NCBI RefSeq assembly: GCF_000719335.1
Contig: NZ_JOGB01000027.1
Coordinates: forward strand, 62,001 to 126,000
From: Streptomyces sp. NRRL S-87
GTDB taxonomy: Bacteria > Actinomycetota > Actinomycetes > Streptomycetales > Streptomycetaceae
DNA length: 64,000 nt
Reading direction: 5' to 3'
The notes under the pieces: model-generated
What the model saw: only the letters and a program-made list of their open reading frames with translations
Databases searched by the model: none
Told to the model about the DNA's origin: nothing
Position numbers and translations under genes: made by a program
In this document: positions 12,361 to 22,640 of the stretch, one piece after another
Layout of the letters: every line of letters starts with the position of its first letter
Position numbering within the stretch: the first letter of the stretch is position 1

Positions 12361-12398
12361 GCCCGGATCCCGGCACCTGGGGGTGCCGGGGTCCGGGC
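12361..12398 (+). terminator. Terminator after korB
   Basis: 17-bp arms at 12361-12377 and 12382-12398 pair with a single G-T wobble around the loop TGGG. It closes the korAB operon and faces the convergent gene ending at 12450. Confidence 0.85.
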
Positions 12399-12449
12399 CT
12401 CGTCGTCGGCGCCGCCGCCGGGGCGTTCCACGCAGCGGCGGGGCGGTGC

Positions 12450-13304
12450 TCAGGCCAGCGCGGCGGCGATGGCCGTGGCGACCGGGGTGGTCGGGCGGCC
12501 GATCAGGCGGGCCAGGTCGCCGGTGGTGCCGGCGAGGCGGCCCCGGGCGATGGCGGCGTCCACGTCCACCAGGATCGCGGCGAAGCCCTCGGGCACGCCC
12601 GCACCCTTGAGGATCTCCAGGTGGTCCCCGGCCGGCACGTCGGCGTGCGCGATGTCCTTGCCGGTCTGCGCCGCCACCTCGGCCGCGTACTCCGCCAGGC
12701 TCCAGGCGTGGTCGCCGCTGAGCTCGTACACCGCGTTCAGGTGCCCGTCCCCGGTCAGGACGGCGGCCGCGGCCGCCGCGTAGTCCGCGCGGGCGGCGGA
12801 GGCGATCCGGCCCCCGCCCGCGCTGCCCACGACCGCGCCGTGCGCGAGGACGCCCGCCAGGTTGCCCGTGTAGTTCTCGTGGTACCAGCCGTTGCGCAGG
12901 AAGGTGTACGGCAGGCCGGAGTCCAGGACGGCCTGCTCGGTGACCTTGTGCTCCGCGGCCAGGTCGAAGTCCGCGTCGGGACCGCCGAGGATGCCCGTGT
13001 AGGCGAGCTGGGCCACGCCCGCCGCCTTGGCCGCCGAGATCACGGCGGTGTGCTGCGGCACCCGGCGGCCGACCTCGTTGCCCGAGATCAGCAGGACGCG
13101 GTCGCCGGCGCGGAAGGCCGCGGCGAGGCTCTCGGGGTCGTCGTAGTCGGCGATCCGCAGCTCGACACCGCGCGCGGCCAGCTCGGCGCCCTTGCGCTCG
13201 TCGCGGACCACGGCGACGACCTCGGCGGCGGGGACGCGGGCGAGCAGCTCCTCGATGACCAGGCGGCCGAGGGCTCCGGTGGCTCCGGTGACGACGATGC
13301 TCAT
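12450..13304 (-). CDS. NmrA-like NAD(P)-binding oxidoreductase (QOR2/YtfG type)
   Basis: 284-residue atypical short-chain dehydrogenase. The N-terminal Rossmann motif is VTGATGALGRLV, followed by VVAVVRDERK, the usual basic patch for NADPH. The FLRNGWYHENY segment and a C-terminal part with LAEYAAEVAAQTGK fit the NAD(P)H:quinone oxidoreductase 2 branch of NmrA-like proteins. ATG 13304 has GAAGGAG upstream. Genes of this kind are often controlled by an HxlR regulator; none is adjacent here, though a small dyad lies at 13354-13366. Likely role: redox handling of quinones or sensing of NADPH. Confidence 0.85.
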   Translation of the reverse strand: MSIVVTGATGALGRLVIEELLARVPAAEVVAVVRDERKGAELAARGVELRIADYDDPESLAAAFRAGDRVLLISGNEVGRRVPQHTAVISAAKAAGVAQLAYTGILGGPDADFDLAAEHKVTEQAVLDSGLPYTFLRNGWYHENYTGNLAGVLAHGAVVGSAGGGRIASAARADYAAAAAAVLTGDGHLNAVYELSGDHAWSLAEYAAEVAAQTGKDIAHADVPAGDHLEILKGAGVPEGFAAILVDVDAAIARGRLAGTTGDLARLIGRPTTPVATAIAAALA

Positions 13305-13353
13305 GGCGGGACTCCTTCGGTAGCGGATGAGCACTACCTTACAGAAAGCGCTA

Positions 13354-13366
13354 ACTTTTGGAAAGT
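13354..13366. promoter_or_regulatory. Small dyad upstream of NmrA-like gene
   Basis: ACTTT-TGG-AAAGT is a 5-bp perfect dyad about 50 bases before the NmrA-like start, inside an unusually A/T-rich stretch, with the longer flanks GCACT (13331-13335) and AGTGC (13364-13368) also inverted. This resembles the kind of site used by HxlR-type regulators in front of such genes; that assignment is a guess. Confidence 0.35.
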
Positions 13367-13504
13367 GCCTTGAGTGCCTCCACGCCCCGGGAGTACCAGG
13401 GAGCCTCCGCGGACAGTCAGGAGCATCACGCGTCAACGGACATGACACGAGAGGTGTCCTGAAGCTACCGTCGTGAGGTCGGCGTACGGCGGTCAGGAGG
13501 ATCC

Positions 13505-14539
13505 GTGGAGACAGGCAGCGAGCGGCGCGCGGGGTTGCTCTACGGCTTCGGCGCGTACGGGATGTGGGGACTGGTCCCGCTCTACTGGCCGCTGCTGCAG
13601 CCGGCCGGGTCGGTGGAGATCCTGGCGCACCGGATGGTGTGGTCCCTGGCCGTGGTGGCCCTGGGCCTGCTGGCGATACGCCGCTGGGGGTGGATCTCCG
13701 AGCTGCTGCGCCAGCCGCGCCGGCTCGCGCTCCTGGCCGCGGCGGCCGCCGTCATCACCGTCAACTGGGGCCTGTACATCTGGGCGGTCAACAACGGGCA
13801 CGTGGTCGAGGCCTCGCTCGGCTACTTCACCAACCCGCTGGTCAGCATCGCCATGGGCGTCCTGCTGCTCGGCGAGCGGCTGCGGCCCGCCCAGTGGGCG
13901 GCCGTCGGCATCGGCGCCGCCGCGGTGCTCGTGCTCGCGATCGGATACGGGCGGGCGCCCTGGATCGCGCTGACCCTCGCCTTCTCGTTCGCGACCTACG
14001 GCCTGATCAAGAAGAAGGTGGGCCTCGGCGGGCTCGAGTCGCTGGCCGCCGAGACCGCGGTCCAGTTCCTGCCCGCCCTCGGCTACCTGCTGTGGCTGGG
14101 CTCCACCGGCCACTCCTCCTTCGCCTCCGGCGGGCCCGGGCACGCGGCCCTGCTGGCCTCCACCGGTGTCGTCACCGCCATCCCGCTGATCTTTTTCGGG
14201 GCCGCCGCGATCCGGGTGCCGCTGTCCACGCTGGGGCTGCTCCAGTACCTCGCGCCGGTCTTCCAGTTCTCGCTCGGCGTCCTGTACTTCCACGAGGCGA
14301 TGCCGCCCGAGCGGTGGGCCGGCTTCGGTCTCGTGTGGGCAGCCCTCGTCCTGCTGACGTGGGACGCGCTGCGCACCTCCCGCCGGTCCCGGGCCCGGGC
14401 CCAGGAGGTGCTGCGCACGGCCGACCTCGCCGCCCGGTCCGCGCCCTCCGACCGGGCGGCCAGGCCCGCCCCGGCCCGGCCGGCCGTCCCCGCGCCCGCA
14501 CCCGGAACGGCCCCCGCGCCTCGCGCGGAACACGCGTAA
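13505..14539 (+). CDS. rarD: EamA-family transporter RarD
   Basis: 344-residue integral membrane permease with about ten hydrophobic segments in two EamA halves. Family stretches include GFGAYGMWGLVPLYWP at the N terminus, NWGLYIWAVNNGHVVEASLGYFTNPL and the C-terminal FGAAAIRVPLSTLGLLQYLAPVFQF. GTG 13505 has AGGAGG six bases upstream. The last 55 residues are a soluble Ala/Pro-rich tail beyond the normal family end. The substrate of RarD proteins is unsettled. A perfect hairpin follows. Confidence 0.92.
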   Translation: METGSERRAGLLYGFGAYGMWGLVPLYWPLLQPAGSVEILAHRMVWSLAVVALGLLAIRRWGWISELLRQPRRLALLAAAAAVITVNWGLYIWAVNNGHVVEASLGYFTNPLVSIAMGVLLLGERLRPAQWAAVGIGAAAVLVLAIGYGRAPWIALTLAFSFATYGLIKKKVGLGGLESLAAETAVQFLPALGYLLWLGSTGHSSFASGGPGHAALLASTGVVTAIPLIFFGAAAIRVPLSTLGLLQYLAPVFQFSLGVLYFHEAMPPERWAGFGLVWAALVLLTWDALRTSRRSRARAQEVLRTADLAARSAPSDRAARPAPARPAVPAPAPGTAPAPRAEHA

Positions 14540-14554
14540 CCCTCGAGCATCCCA

Positions 14555-16148
<1,594 letters not shown>

Positions 16149-16177
16149 CTCCGACGGCCCCCAGGACCCGACCGGGC

Positions 16178-16558
16178 CTACGCGCCCATGACGGCCCGGA
16201 GCTCCCCGGCGATCGAGGCGGTGTCGGCGTTGCCGAGCTTGGCCGCCTCGACGAGGTCCCCGAGGAGCTCCGGAGAGGGCAGCTGCTTCGCTCCCGCCAC
16301 CCGCAGGTACGAGCGGGTGGCGGCAGCGGCGTAGAACTCGTTCATCGGCGACTCCAGCGCCGGGCAGACGGCGAGGGTGTGCAGGAAGGCGGCGGCCCGC
16401 CACGCGATGTCCGGGGCGGGCGCGTCCGGGAGCAGCACCAGGTCGCTCTGGTGGCGCGCCACGGCGGCCACGATCCCGGACGGGTCCCAGACCGCGGGAT
16501 CGGACGGCAGATGGTGGGCCAGCGCGGTCCAGGCCCACTCCTCGGTGATCTTCATCAT
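16178..16558 (-). CDS. Doc/Fic-like toxin component, degenerate
   Basis: 126-residue protein encoded directly after an RHH antitoxin-like gene with an ATGA overlap (ATG 16558). Its layout (GIVAAVARHQSDLV, WRAAAFLHTLAVCPALESPMNEFYAAAATRSYLRVAG, then an LVEAAKLG helix) resembles actinobacterial Doc-like proteins. The Fic core normally reads H-x-F-x-x-(G/A)-N-(K/G)-R; here the region reads ESPMNEFYAA, without the catalytic His or the NKR phosphate-binding residues. It may be an inactive Fic fold or a toxin with another mechanism. Confidence in the family is moderate; confidence that it pairs with the upstream gene is high. Confidence 0.6.
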   Translation of the reverse strand: MMKITEEWAWTALAHHLPSDPAVWDPSGIVAAVARHQSDLVLLPDAPAPDIAWRAAAFLHTLAVCPALESPMNEFYAAAATRSYLRVAGAKQLPSPELLGDLVEAAKLGNADTASIAGELRAVMGA

Positions 16559-16758
16559 GTCCCGAAGCGCTCCTGGAAGTAGCCCCAGTGGACGGCGAAC
16601 TCCTCGATACCGGCGAGGAAGTCGCGCCGGTCCTGGTCCAGTTCGCGCTCGGTCACCTCGGTGATCAGGGCGGTGACGGTCGTCCCCAGGGCCGCCGCGC
16701 GCGCCTTGAGGCGCTCGTGGAACTCCTCGTCCAGGCGGATGGTGACGTGTCTCGACAT
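16555..16758 (-). CDS. Ribbon-helix-helix (CopG-type) antitoxin
   Basis: 67-residue protein beginning MSRHVTIRLDEEFHERLKARAAALG, a typical RHH beta strand plus two helices, with a C-terminal segment (IEEFAVHWGYFQERFG) suited to binding a toxin. ATG 16758 was chosen because the RHH fold starts there; the open frame continues 23 codons upstream. RHH antitoxins bind their own promoter as dimers, so autoregulation is expected. Its stop overlaps the start of the Doc-like gene. Confidence 0.82.
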   Translation of the reverse strand: MSRHVTIRLDEEFHERLKARAAALGTTVTALITEVTERELDQDRRDFLAGIEEFAVHWGYFQERFGT

Positions 16759-16807
16759 GCCGCACACGGTACCGCCGCCCGCGCGCACGGAACACCGGAA
16801 CGGGTGA

Positions 16808-16843
16808 AGGGGCGGTCCAGGACACACGTCCCGGACCGCCCCT
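16808..16843 (-). terminator. Terminator downstream of LolA-like gene
   Basis: 15-bp arms at 16808-16822 and 16829-16843 pair with one mismatch around a 6-base loop. It lies between the LolA-like gene (ends 16907) and the toxin-antitoxin start, isolating the latter. Confidence 0.75.
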
Positions 16844-16868
16844 CAGCCCGACGCCGGGCCTACGGCCG

Positions 16869-16925
16869 GTTCGCCGCGTCGGCCCGCCGGTTCGCCGCGT
16901 CGGCCGCTAGTTCGCCGCGTCGGCC
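16869..16925 (-). repeat. 16-bp direct repeats covering LolA-like gene 3' end
   Basis: Three exact copies of a 16-base unit occupy 16869-16884, 16890-16905 and 16910-16925 (spacing 20-21). The rightmost copy encodes the last residues (AADAAN) of the LolA-like protein and adjoins its stop at 16907-16909; the other two lie just downstream of the stop. Confidence 0.85.
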
Positions 16926-18241
16926 GCCTTCACGAGCGCGTCCTTCGTGACCGCGCCCACGTAGACCTTGCCGTCGTCCGTCATCAGGACGTTGATGACG
17001 CGGGTGGAGAAGACCCTGCCCTGACCGAACTTCCCCGAGACCTTGTCGCCGATCGAGTCGAGGAAGCCCTGCGCCTCCTTCGGCACGTTCTTGTCGCCCT
17101 TGGCGGTGCCCAGGCCCTTGCCGCCCGGGACGGTGATCTCGGTGATCGTGGCCCAGCCCTCGCCGATGGTGCGGGTGGTGGCGTCCCCGCCCTTCGCCCC
17201 GCCGGTCAGGTCACCCAGGCCGGGCAGCATGTCCAGGCCCTTGAACGGGTTGTCCCGGCCCTCGTCCCAGCCCTTGCCCCAGTCCTTGCCGCCCTTGCCG
17301 TCCGGGCCGCCGAACTCCTTCCCGGCGTCCTTGCCCTCGGTCACCTTCGCGCCGGGCGGCGGGGTGAAGTCGAACTCGTCGGCGGACGGCTTGCCGAAGG
17401 ACACCTTCGTGAACCCGGCCTCGACGATGGGCTTGCCACCCTCGCTGGAGAGCGCCTGCACGCGCAGCGGGGTGGAAGTCTTCGCATCCACCGCGATCTT
17501 GATGGAGTCGATCGTGGAGCCGCTCTGCTTGGGCTCGAGGACCAGCACGTACGCGTCCCGGCCCGCGACCTGCGCGGTGTCGCCGACCCGCACGTCGGTG
17601 GTCGGCCCGGCGGCCTTGAGCACCTCCTGCGCGAACTCCTTCGGCGTGGCCGGCGCGTGGTCGCCCCGGTGGGCGCGCCCCTTGCCGTCCCTGCCGGCGC
17701 CGGCCTCGTCGGCGGTCTCGTGGAAGACCTGGTTCGAGGCGCTGTCGAAGCCCCAGACGTCCTTGCCGTCGTGGATCAGGCTGTACTCCTCCTTGCCCTC
17801 GACCAGCGTCAGCTTCTGCCGGTCCGGGCCGTCGGCCGCGACCTTGAAGGTGTGCGTGCCGGACGCCAGCCGGGTCAGCTTGCTCTGCGGGTCGGCGGAG
17901 GCCGACCCCTTGCCCCCGCCGCCCGTCGCGCCGGCCAGGGCGCCGCCGAGCAGACCGTCCGTGAAGGACGGCAGCCCGAGGTCCACGCTCACCTTGGCGG
18001 TGCCGGACAGCTGCTCCGTGTCCGAGGCGGCGATCTTCTCCAGGAGCTCCTGCGCCGAGATCTTCGGCAGGTCGGGGCTGCCGTTCGCCGCCAGGGCGGG
18101 GACCAGGCCGATCGTGGCGGCGGCCACGCCCGCCACCGCGACCGGTACGGCGTAGCGGGCGGCCTTGCGGCGGCTCGGGCGGAGCTCCGCGGCGTCGTCG
18201 GCCGGCGTGCCCTCGGGAGTACCGCTTGCGTTCGGTGCCAT
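16907..18241 (-). CDS. LolA-like envelope lipoprotein-carrier family protein
   Basis: 444-residue protein with a cytoplasmic basic segment (RPSRRKAARYA), one transmembrane/signal anchor at about 28-52 and a large external part. The region from about 60 to 300 (ELLEKIAASDTEQLSGTAKVSVDLG, then VWGFDSASNQVFHE and KIAVDAKTSTPLRVQA) fits the LolA/DUF2092 beta-sheet fold used by actinobacterial lipid-binding proteins. A Gly/Lys/Asp-rich low-complexity stretch at about 310-350 precedes the last domain. ATG 18241 was chosen for its GGAGG site; seven more codons are open upstream. It is not part of an operon. A role in lipid or lipoprotein handling outside the membrane is inferred. Confidence 0.75.
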   Translation of the reverse strand: MAPNASGTPEGTPADDAAELRPSRRKAARYAVPVAVAGVAAATIGLVPALAANGSPDLPKISAQELLEKIAASDTEQLSGTAKVSVDLGLPSFTDGLLGGALAGATGGGGKGSASADPQSKLTRLASGTHTFKVAADGPDRQKLTLVEGKEEYSLIHDGKDVWGFDSASNQVFHETADEAGAGRDGKGRAHRGDHAPATPKEFAQEVLKAAGPTTDVRVGDTAQVAGRDAYVLVLEPKQSGSTIDSIKIAVDAKTSTPLRVQALSSEGGKPIVEAGFTKVSFGKPSADEFDFTPPPGAKVTEGKDAGKEFGGPDGKGGKDWGKGWDEGRDNPFKGLDMLPGLGDLTGGAKGGDATTRTIGEGWATITEITVPGGKGLGTAKGDKNVPKEAQGFLDSIGDKVSGKFGQGRVFSTRVINVLMTDDGKVYVGAVTKDALVKAADAAN

Positions 18242-18391
18242 GTCGTCCTGCCTCCGTGTCACCCGTTGTGTCCCCGTCGCGTCACCCGATGTGGTGGGGG
18301 ACCGTGCATCAATCTGACCAAACGGCAGGCTCCGGGGCGTCAGCCCGTGGATTCAACTCCGCGTACGACGCAGGTATGACACAAAACGGAT

Positions 18392-18427
18392 CGGCCTCCC
18401 CCGTCCCGTAGGGGACGGAGGAGGCCG
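18392..18427 (-). terminator. Terminator after polyprenyl synthase gene
   Basis: 16-bp arms 18392-18407 and 18412-18427 pair with one mismatch around GTAG. The gap 18242-18391 beyond it must hold the LolA-like gene promoter; no gene is seen there. Confidence 0.8.
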
Positions 18428-18446
18428 GCGTACGTCGTGGGGAGGC

Positions 18447-19457
18447 TCAGCCCGCGCGGTGGACCACCGCGTCGCACAGCTCCTCCAGCGCGGACTTCGC
18501 GAAGCACTCGGGCAGCGGGGCGAGCAGCGCCCGGGCCTCCTCCGCGTACCGCACGGTGACGCGGCGGGCCTGCTCCAGCGCCGGGTGGACGCGCAGCCGG
18601 GCCAGCGCCTCGGCGTGCCGGGCGTCGTCGGTGAGGTCGCCGTCGAGCAGGGCGACCAGGTCGAGGTCGTCGGCCTCGGCGTCGCGCTCGGCCAGCTCGC
18701 GCAGCAGCAGCACGGGCAGGGTCGGGATGCCCTCGCGCAGGTCGGTGCCGGGGGTCTTGCCCGACTCGTGGGAGTCCGAGGCCACGTCGAGGACGTCGTC
18801 GGCCAGCTGGAAGGCCAGGCCGAGCCGCTCGCCGTACTGGGTGAGGATGTCGACGGTCCGCTCGTCGGCGCCGGACATCATCGCGCCGAACCGGCAGGAG
18901 ACGGCCACCAGCGAGCCGGTCTTGCCCGCCATGACCTCCAGGTAGTGCTCGACCGGGTCCCGACCGTCGCGCGGTCCCGCGGTCTCCAGGATCTGGCCGG
19001 TGACCAGCCGCTCGAAGGCCTCGGCCTGGATGCGCACGGCCTCGGGGCCGAGGTCCGCCAGGATGTGGGAGGCGCGGGCGAAGAGGAAGTCACCCGTGAG
19101 GACGGCGACGGAGTTGCCCCAGCGGGTGTTCGCGCTGGGCACGCCGCGGCGGACCTCGGCCTCGTCCATGACGTCGTCGTGGTACAGCGTCGCCAGGTGC
19201 GTGAGCTCCACCACGACGGCGGAGGGCACGATCTTGGGCGCGTACGGGTCGCCGAAGCGCGACGCGAGGAGCACCAGCAGGGGGCGGAAGCGCTTGCCGC
19301 CCGCGCGCACGAGGTGCTGGGCGGCCTCGGTGATGAAGGGGACCTCGCTCTTGCAGGCTTCGAGCAGACCCTCCTCGACGGCGGCCAGGCCGGCCTGGAC
19401 GTCGCTCTCAAGAGCCTGGTCCCGCACGCTCAGTCCGAACGGCCCGACGACGGTCAC
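18447..19457 (-). CDS. Long-chain polyprenyl diphosphate synthase
   Basis: 336-residue all-trans prenyltransferase that builds the isoprenoid tail, here most likely for menaquinone. The first Asp-rich motif is DDVMD (D94, D95, D98), the second is DDVLD (D220, D221, D224); GGKRFRP and GKTGSL are also present. The residues before the first motif (ELTHLATLYHDD) lack bulky side chains close to DDxxD, consistent with a long-chain product, though chain length is not certain. It stands alone, divergent from the CocE-like gene, in a window rich in menaquinone genes. Confidence 0.9.
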   Translation of the reverse strand: MTVVGPFGLSVRDQALESDVQAGLAAVEEGLLEACKSEVPFITEAAQHLVRAGGKRFRPLLVLLASRFGDPYAPKIVPSAVVVELTHLATLYHDDVMDEAEVRRGVPSANTRWGNSVAVLTGDFLFARASHILADLGPEAVRIQAEAFERLVTGQILETAGPRDGRDPVEHYLEVMAGKTGSLVAVSCRFGAMMSGADERTVDILTQYGERLGLAFQLADDVLDVASDSHESGKTPGTDLREGIPTLPVLLLRELAERDAEADDLDLVALLDGDLTDDARHAEALARLRVHPALEQARRVTVRYAEEARALLAPLPECFAKSALEELCDAVVHRAG

Positions 19458-19635
19458 GAGGGGTACTCCTGTCTGCTGACGATCACACGGATTGTCGATG
19501 TGTCGCTGCCTTCACTCAAGTCAGCGTATCCGGTCCATTTTCGATCACCGAGAGGGCCCGGACGCCAGCGCGGACGCACCGCCCGAAGAGCCCCGGTATG
19601 TTCGTTTTAAGTCGATCACCAGCGGGGAGCGATTT

Positions 19636-21672
19636 TTGTCCAGAACGACGATCCGCACCGTGTTCCCGTACGAGACCGTGCACGAGGACGTCCGGATCCC
19701 CGTGGACGGGGGCGCCTCCCGGGCCGGCGGCACCGGTCGCGGGGTGGAACTGTACGCCCGGATCTGGCGCCCGCTGACCGACCGGCCGGTGCCCGCCCTC
19801 CTGGAGTACGCCCCGGACCGCCTGACCGACCGCAGCGGCCCGCGGGACCGGCAGAGGCACCCCTGGTACGCGGGTCACGGCTACGCGTCCGTACGGGTGG
19901 ACGTGCGCGGTCACGGCAACAGCGGCGGCCACCCGGGCGACGTGCACGACGCGCGGGAGCTGGCCGACGGGGTCGCGGTGGTCGAGTGGCTGGCGGCCCG
20001 GCCCTGGTGCGACGGCCGGGTCGGGATGTTCGGGATCGGCCGCGGCGGCGGAAACGCGCTGCGCATCGCCGCGCTCGGGCCGGAGCCGCTGAAGGCGGTG
20101 GTGGCGGTCGGCGCGGCGGACGACCGGTACGACGGCGACGCGCACCACCTCGGCGGCTCCGTACTGGGCGTGGGCGCGCACGCCCGCGCCGCCGCCCTGC
20201 TGGCCGCCGCCTGCCGGCCCCCGGACCCCGCGTACGCGGGCGAGGGCTGGCGGGAGCAGTGGCTGGACCGGCTGGAGTCCGTGGAGCCGCCGGCCCACCG
20301 CTGGCTGGCGCACCAGACCCGGGACGCGTACTGGCGGCACGGCAGCCTCCGGGAGGCCTACCCGGCCCTCGCCGCGGGCGCCGCGGTCCTCGCGGTGGGC
20401 GGCTGGCACGACCCGTGCCGGGACACCGTGCTGCGGCTGGTCGCCGCCCTGCCGCCGGACCGGGTGCGCGGGATCGTCGGCCCCTGGTCGCACCAGTACC
20501 CCGACGGGGACCGGCCGCCGGGCCCGGCGATCGGCTTCCTCCAGGAGACCCTGCGCTGGTGGGACCACTGGCTCAAGGACGCGGACACCGGCGTCATGGC
20601 CGAGCCGCTGCTGCGGTCGTGGATCGGCGCGTCCCGGCCGCCGGCCACCACGTACGAGCGGAGCGAGGGCCGCTGGGTGGGCGACCCGGCCTGGCCCTCG
20701 CCACACGTCACCCCCGTGGTGTACGGCCTCCAGGGCGAGGAGGTGGCGGTCGCCTCGCCGCAGCACACCGGGCTGGACGCGGGGCGCTTCCGCCCCTGCG
20801 GCGGCGCCGCCGACCTGCCGCCCGACCAGCGGGAGGAGGACGCGAAGTCGGCCTGCTTCGAGTTCGCGGTGGGGGCCGCCCCGGTCGAGGTGCTCGGGTC
20901 GCCGGCGGTCCGGCTCCGGCTGCGGATGGACGTACCGCACGGGCAGGTCGTCGCCCGGCTGTGCGACGTCGCGCCCGACGGGGCCTCGACGCTGGTGGCG
21001 CGCGGGGCGCTGAACCTGGGGGCGCGCGAGGGGCAGGACCGGTCCGTGGCCTGGCCCCCCGGGGCGGCGGGGGACGTGTCCTTCGAGCTGGACGCCGTCG
21101 GGTACCGGTTCCCGCCCGGGCACCGCATCCGGCTCGCGCTGTCCTCCGCGTACTGGCCCTGGATCTGGCCCCGGCCGGGATCGGAGGCCGGCTGGACGGT
21201 GCGGCCGGCCGCCAGCGCCCTGACGCTGCCGGTACGGGCCCCCACGGCGGACCGGGTGGCCTTCGAGCCCCCGGAGCAGGCTCCGCCGCTCGGCGTCGCC
21301 GTCCCCGAGACCTTCGACGAGCCGCGGCCCGAGCGGCTCGTGGTCCGCGACGTGGCCGCCGGGTCCTGGCGGCTGGAGGTGGCCCCGCCCTCCGGGACGC
21401 GGGCGTACCCGGACGGGCTGGAGTACACGGAGGACGCCCGGGACGTGTACGAGATCCGGTCGGCGGACGCGCTCTCCGCCCGTGCCGCCTCCGAGTGGCG
21501 CATCCGCCTGCACCGACCGGAAGAGGCGTGGGACGTCCGGATCGAGACCCGCTCGTCCACGTCCTGCGACTCGTCCGCGTTCACCGTCTCGAACGAGGTC
21601 GTCTGCCGGGAGGGCGAGGAGGTGCTCTTCCACCGCACCTGGGAACGCCGCCTCCCCCGCGATGCCGGCTAG
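19636..21672 (+). CDS. CocE/NonD (S15) family hydrolase-like protein lacking the nucleophile serine
   Basis: 678-residue protein with an alpha/beta hydrolase domain (about 15-350) and a C-terminal X-Pro dipeptidyl-peptidase beta domain (about 370-600). In active relatives the nucleophile motif is G-x-S-x-x-G in a segment like MFGISWGGFNALQ. Here it reads MFGIGRGGGNALRI, placing Gly135 (GGC at 20038-20040) where Ser is expected. The other triad members appear present: Asp in GGWHDPCRD and His in GPWSHQYPD. The likely start is TTG 19636, with GGGGAG six bases upstream; 48 more codons are open but not conserved-looking. It may be an inactive paralogue or binding protein. It meets the HAD gene tail to tail without a gap. 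Confidence 0.8.
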   Translation: MSRTTIRTVFPYETVHEDVRIPVDGGASRAGGTGRGVELYARIWRPLTDRPVPALLEYAPDRLTDRSGPRDRQRHPWYAGHGYASVRVDVRGHGNSGGHPGDVHDARELADGVAVVEWLAARPWCDGRVGMFGIGRGGGNALRIAALGPEPLKAVVAVGAADDRYDGDAHHLGGSVLGVGAHARAAALLAAACRPPDPAYAGEGWREQWLDRLESVEPPAHRWLAHQTRDAYWRHGSLREAYPALAAGAAVLAVGGWHDPCRDTVLRLVAALPPDRVRGIVGPWSHQYPDGDRPPGPAIGFLQETLRWWDHWLKDADTGVMAEPLLRSWIGASRPPATTYERSEGRWVGDPAWPSPHVTPVVYGLQGEEVAVASPQHTGLDAGRFRPCGGAADLPPDQREEDAKSACFEFAVGAAPVEVLGSPAVRLRLRMDVPHGQVVARLCDVAPDGASTLVARGALNLGAREGQDRSVAWPPGAAGDVSFELDAVGYRFPPGHRIRLALSSAYWPWIWPRPGSEAGWTVRPAASALTLPVRAPTADRVAFEPPEQAPPLGVAVPETFDEPRPERLVVRDVAAGSWRLEVAPPSGTRAYPDGLEYTEDARDVYEIRSADALSARAASEWRIRLHRPEEAWDVRIETRSSTSCDSSAFTVSNEVVCREGEEVLFHRTWERRLPRDAG

Positions 21673-22479
21673 CTAGGCGTACAGCCTCTCCAGCACCACC
21701 GCGATGCCGTCCGCCTCGTTCGACAGGGTGATCTCGTCGGCGACGGCGCGGAGTTCGGGGTGGGCGTTGGCCATGGCGACGCCGTGGCCCGACCAGGCGA
21801 ACATCGGGATGTCGTTCGGCATGTCACCGAAGGCGATCGTCGAGGACGGCGACAGCCCGAGCGCCCCCGCGACCAGGGAGAGCCCGCTCGCCTTGGTCAC
21901 GCCCGGCGGCTGCAGCTCCACGGTGTGCTCCCCCGCCATGGTGACGTTCACCAGGTGCCCGACCACCTCCCGGGCCACCCGCGTGAGCTCGTCGTCGTCC
22001 AGGCGCGGGTGCTGCAGCAGCACCTTGAGGATCGGCTCGGCCCACAGTTCCGCCCGCCCCCGGGCGCGGACCACCGGCAGGTGCGGGTGCTGCATCCGGT
22101 AGCCCGGCGCCATCACCATCGCGCCGTCGACCCCGTCCCGGTCGACCGCCGCGTAGACCTCGCCGATCTCCGCCTCGATCTTGCCGAGCGCGACCTCCGC
22201 CAGCTCCCGGTCCAGGGCCGTCGAGCTGAGCATCCGCCCCTCCGCCGCGTCGTACAGCTGCGCCCCCTGCCCGCACACCGCGAGCCCCGCGTAGCCCAGC
22301 CCGTCGAGCACGTGCCGGACCTGCGGGACCGGGCGTCCGGTGACGACCACGTGCCGCGCGCCCGCGGCGCGCGCCCGCGCGAGCGACGCGTACGAGCGGG
22401 GTGAGACGGTGTCTCCGGCGCGCAGCAGCGTGCCGTCGAGGTCCGTGGCGATCAGGGCGTACGGGAGGGCCGAAGTCAC
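21673..22479 (-). CDS. HAD-superfamily (Cof-type) sugar-phosphate phosphatase
   Basis: 268-residue phosphatase with motif I DLDGT (nucleophile D13, acid/base D15), motif II VVTGRP, a Lys in GVTKASGL (motif III) and motif IV FGDMPNDIPMF. The large insert between motifs II and III marks the Cof/type IIB cap, usual for sugar phosphates or phosphorylated cofactors. GTG 22479 is chosen as the residues before it are not Cof-like, but its ribosome site is weak and a TTG 14 codons upstream is possible. Its stop abuts the stop of the CocE-like gene, so the two genes converge. No specific substrate can be named. Confidence 0.88.
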   Translation of the reverse strand: MTSALPYALIATDLDGTLLRAGDTVSPRSYASLARARAAGARHVVVTGRPVPQVRHVLDGLGYAGLAVCGQGAQLYDAAEGRMLSSTALDRELAEVALGKIEAEIGEVYAAVDRDGVDGAMVMAPGYRMQHPHLPVVRARGRAELWAEPILKVLLQHPRLDDDELTRVAREVVGHLVNVTMAGEHTVELQPPGVTKASGLSLVAGALGLSPSSTIAFGDMPNDIPMFAWSGHGVAMANAHPELRAVADEITLSNEADGIAVVLERLYA

Positions 22480-22640
22480 GGCGTCAAGGATACGGATCTT
22501 TACCGGGACCCTTATGGACAAGTCATATAAAGAGACACCGAATCCGGCCTCCCGCCCCGCCCGTCCCCCACGTAACGTGTGCTCCGCACTGTGATACGCC
22601 GGGACACCCCCGGACCGCGCGGAAAGCGAGGCAGCACCCC

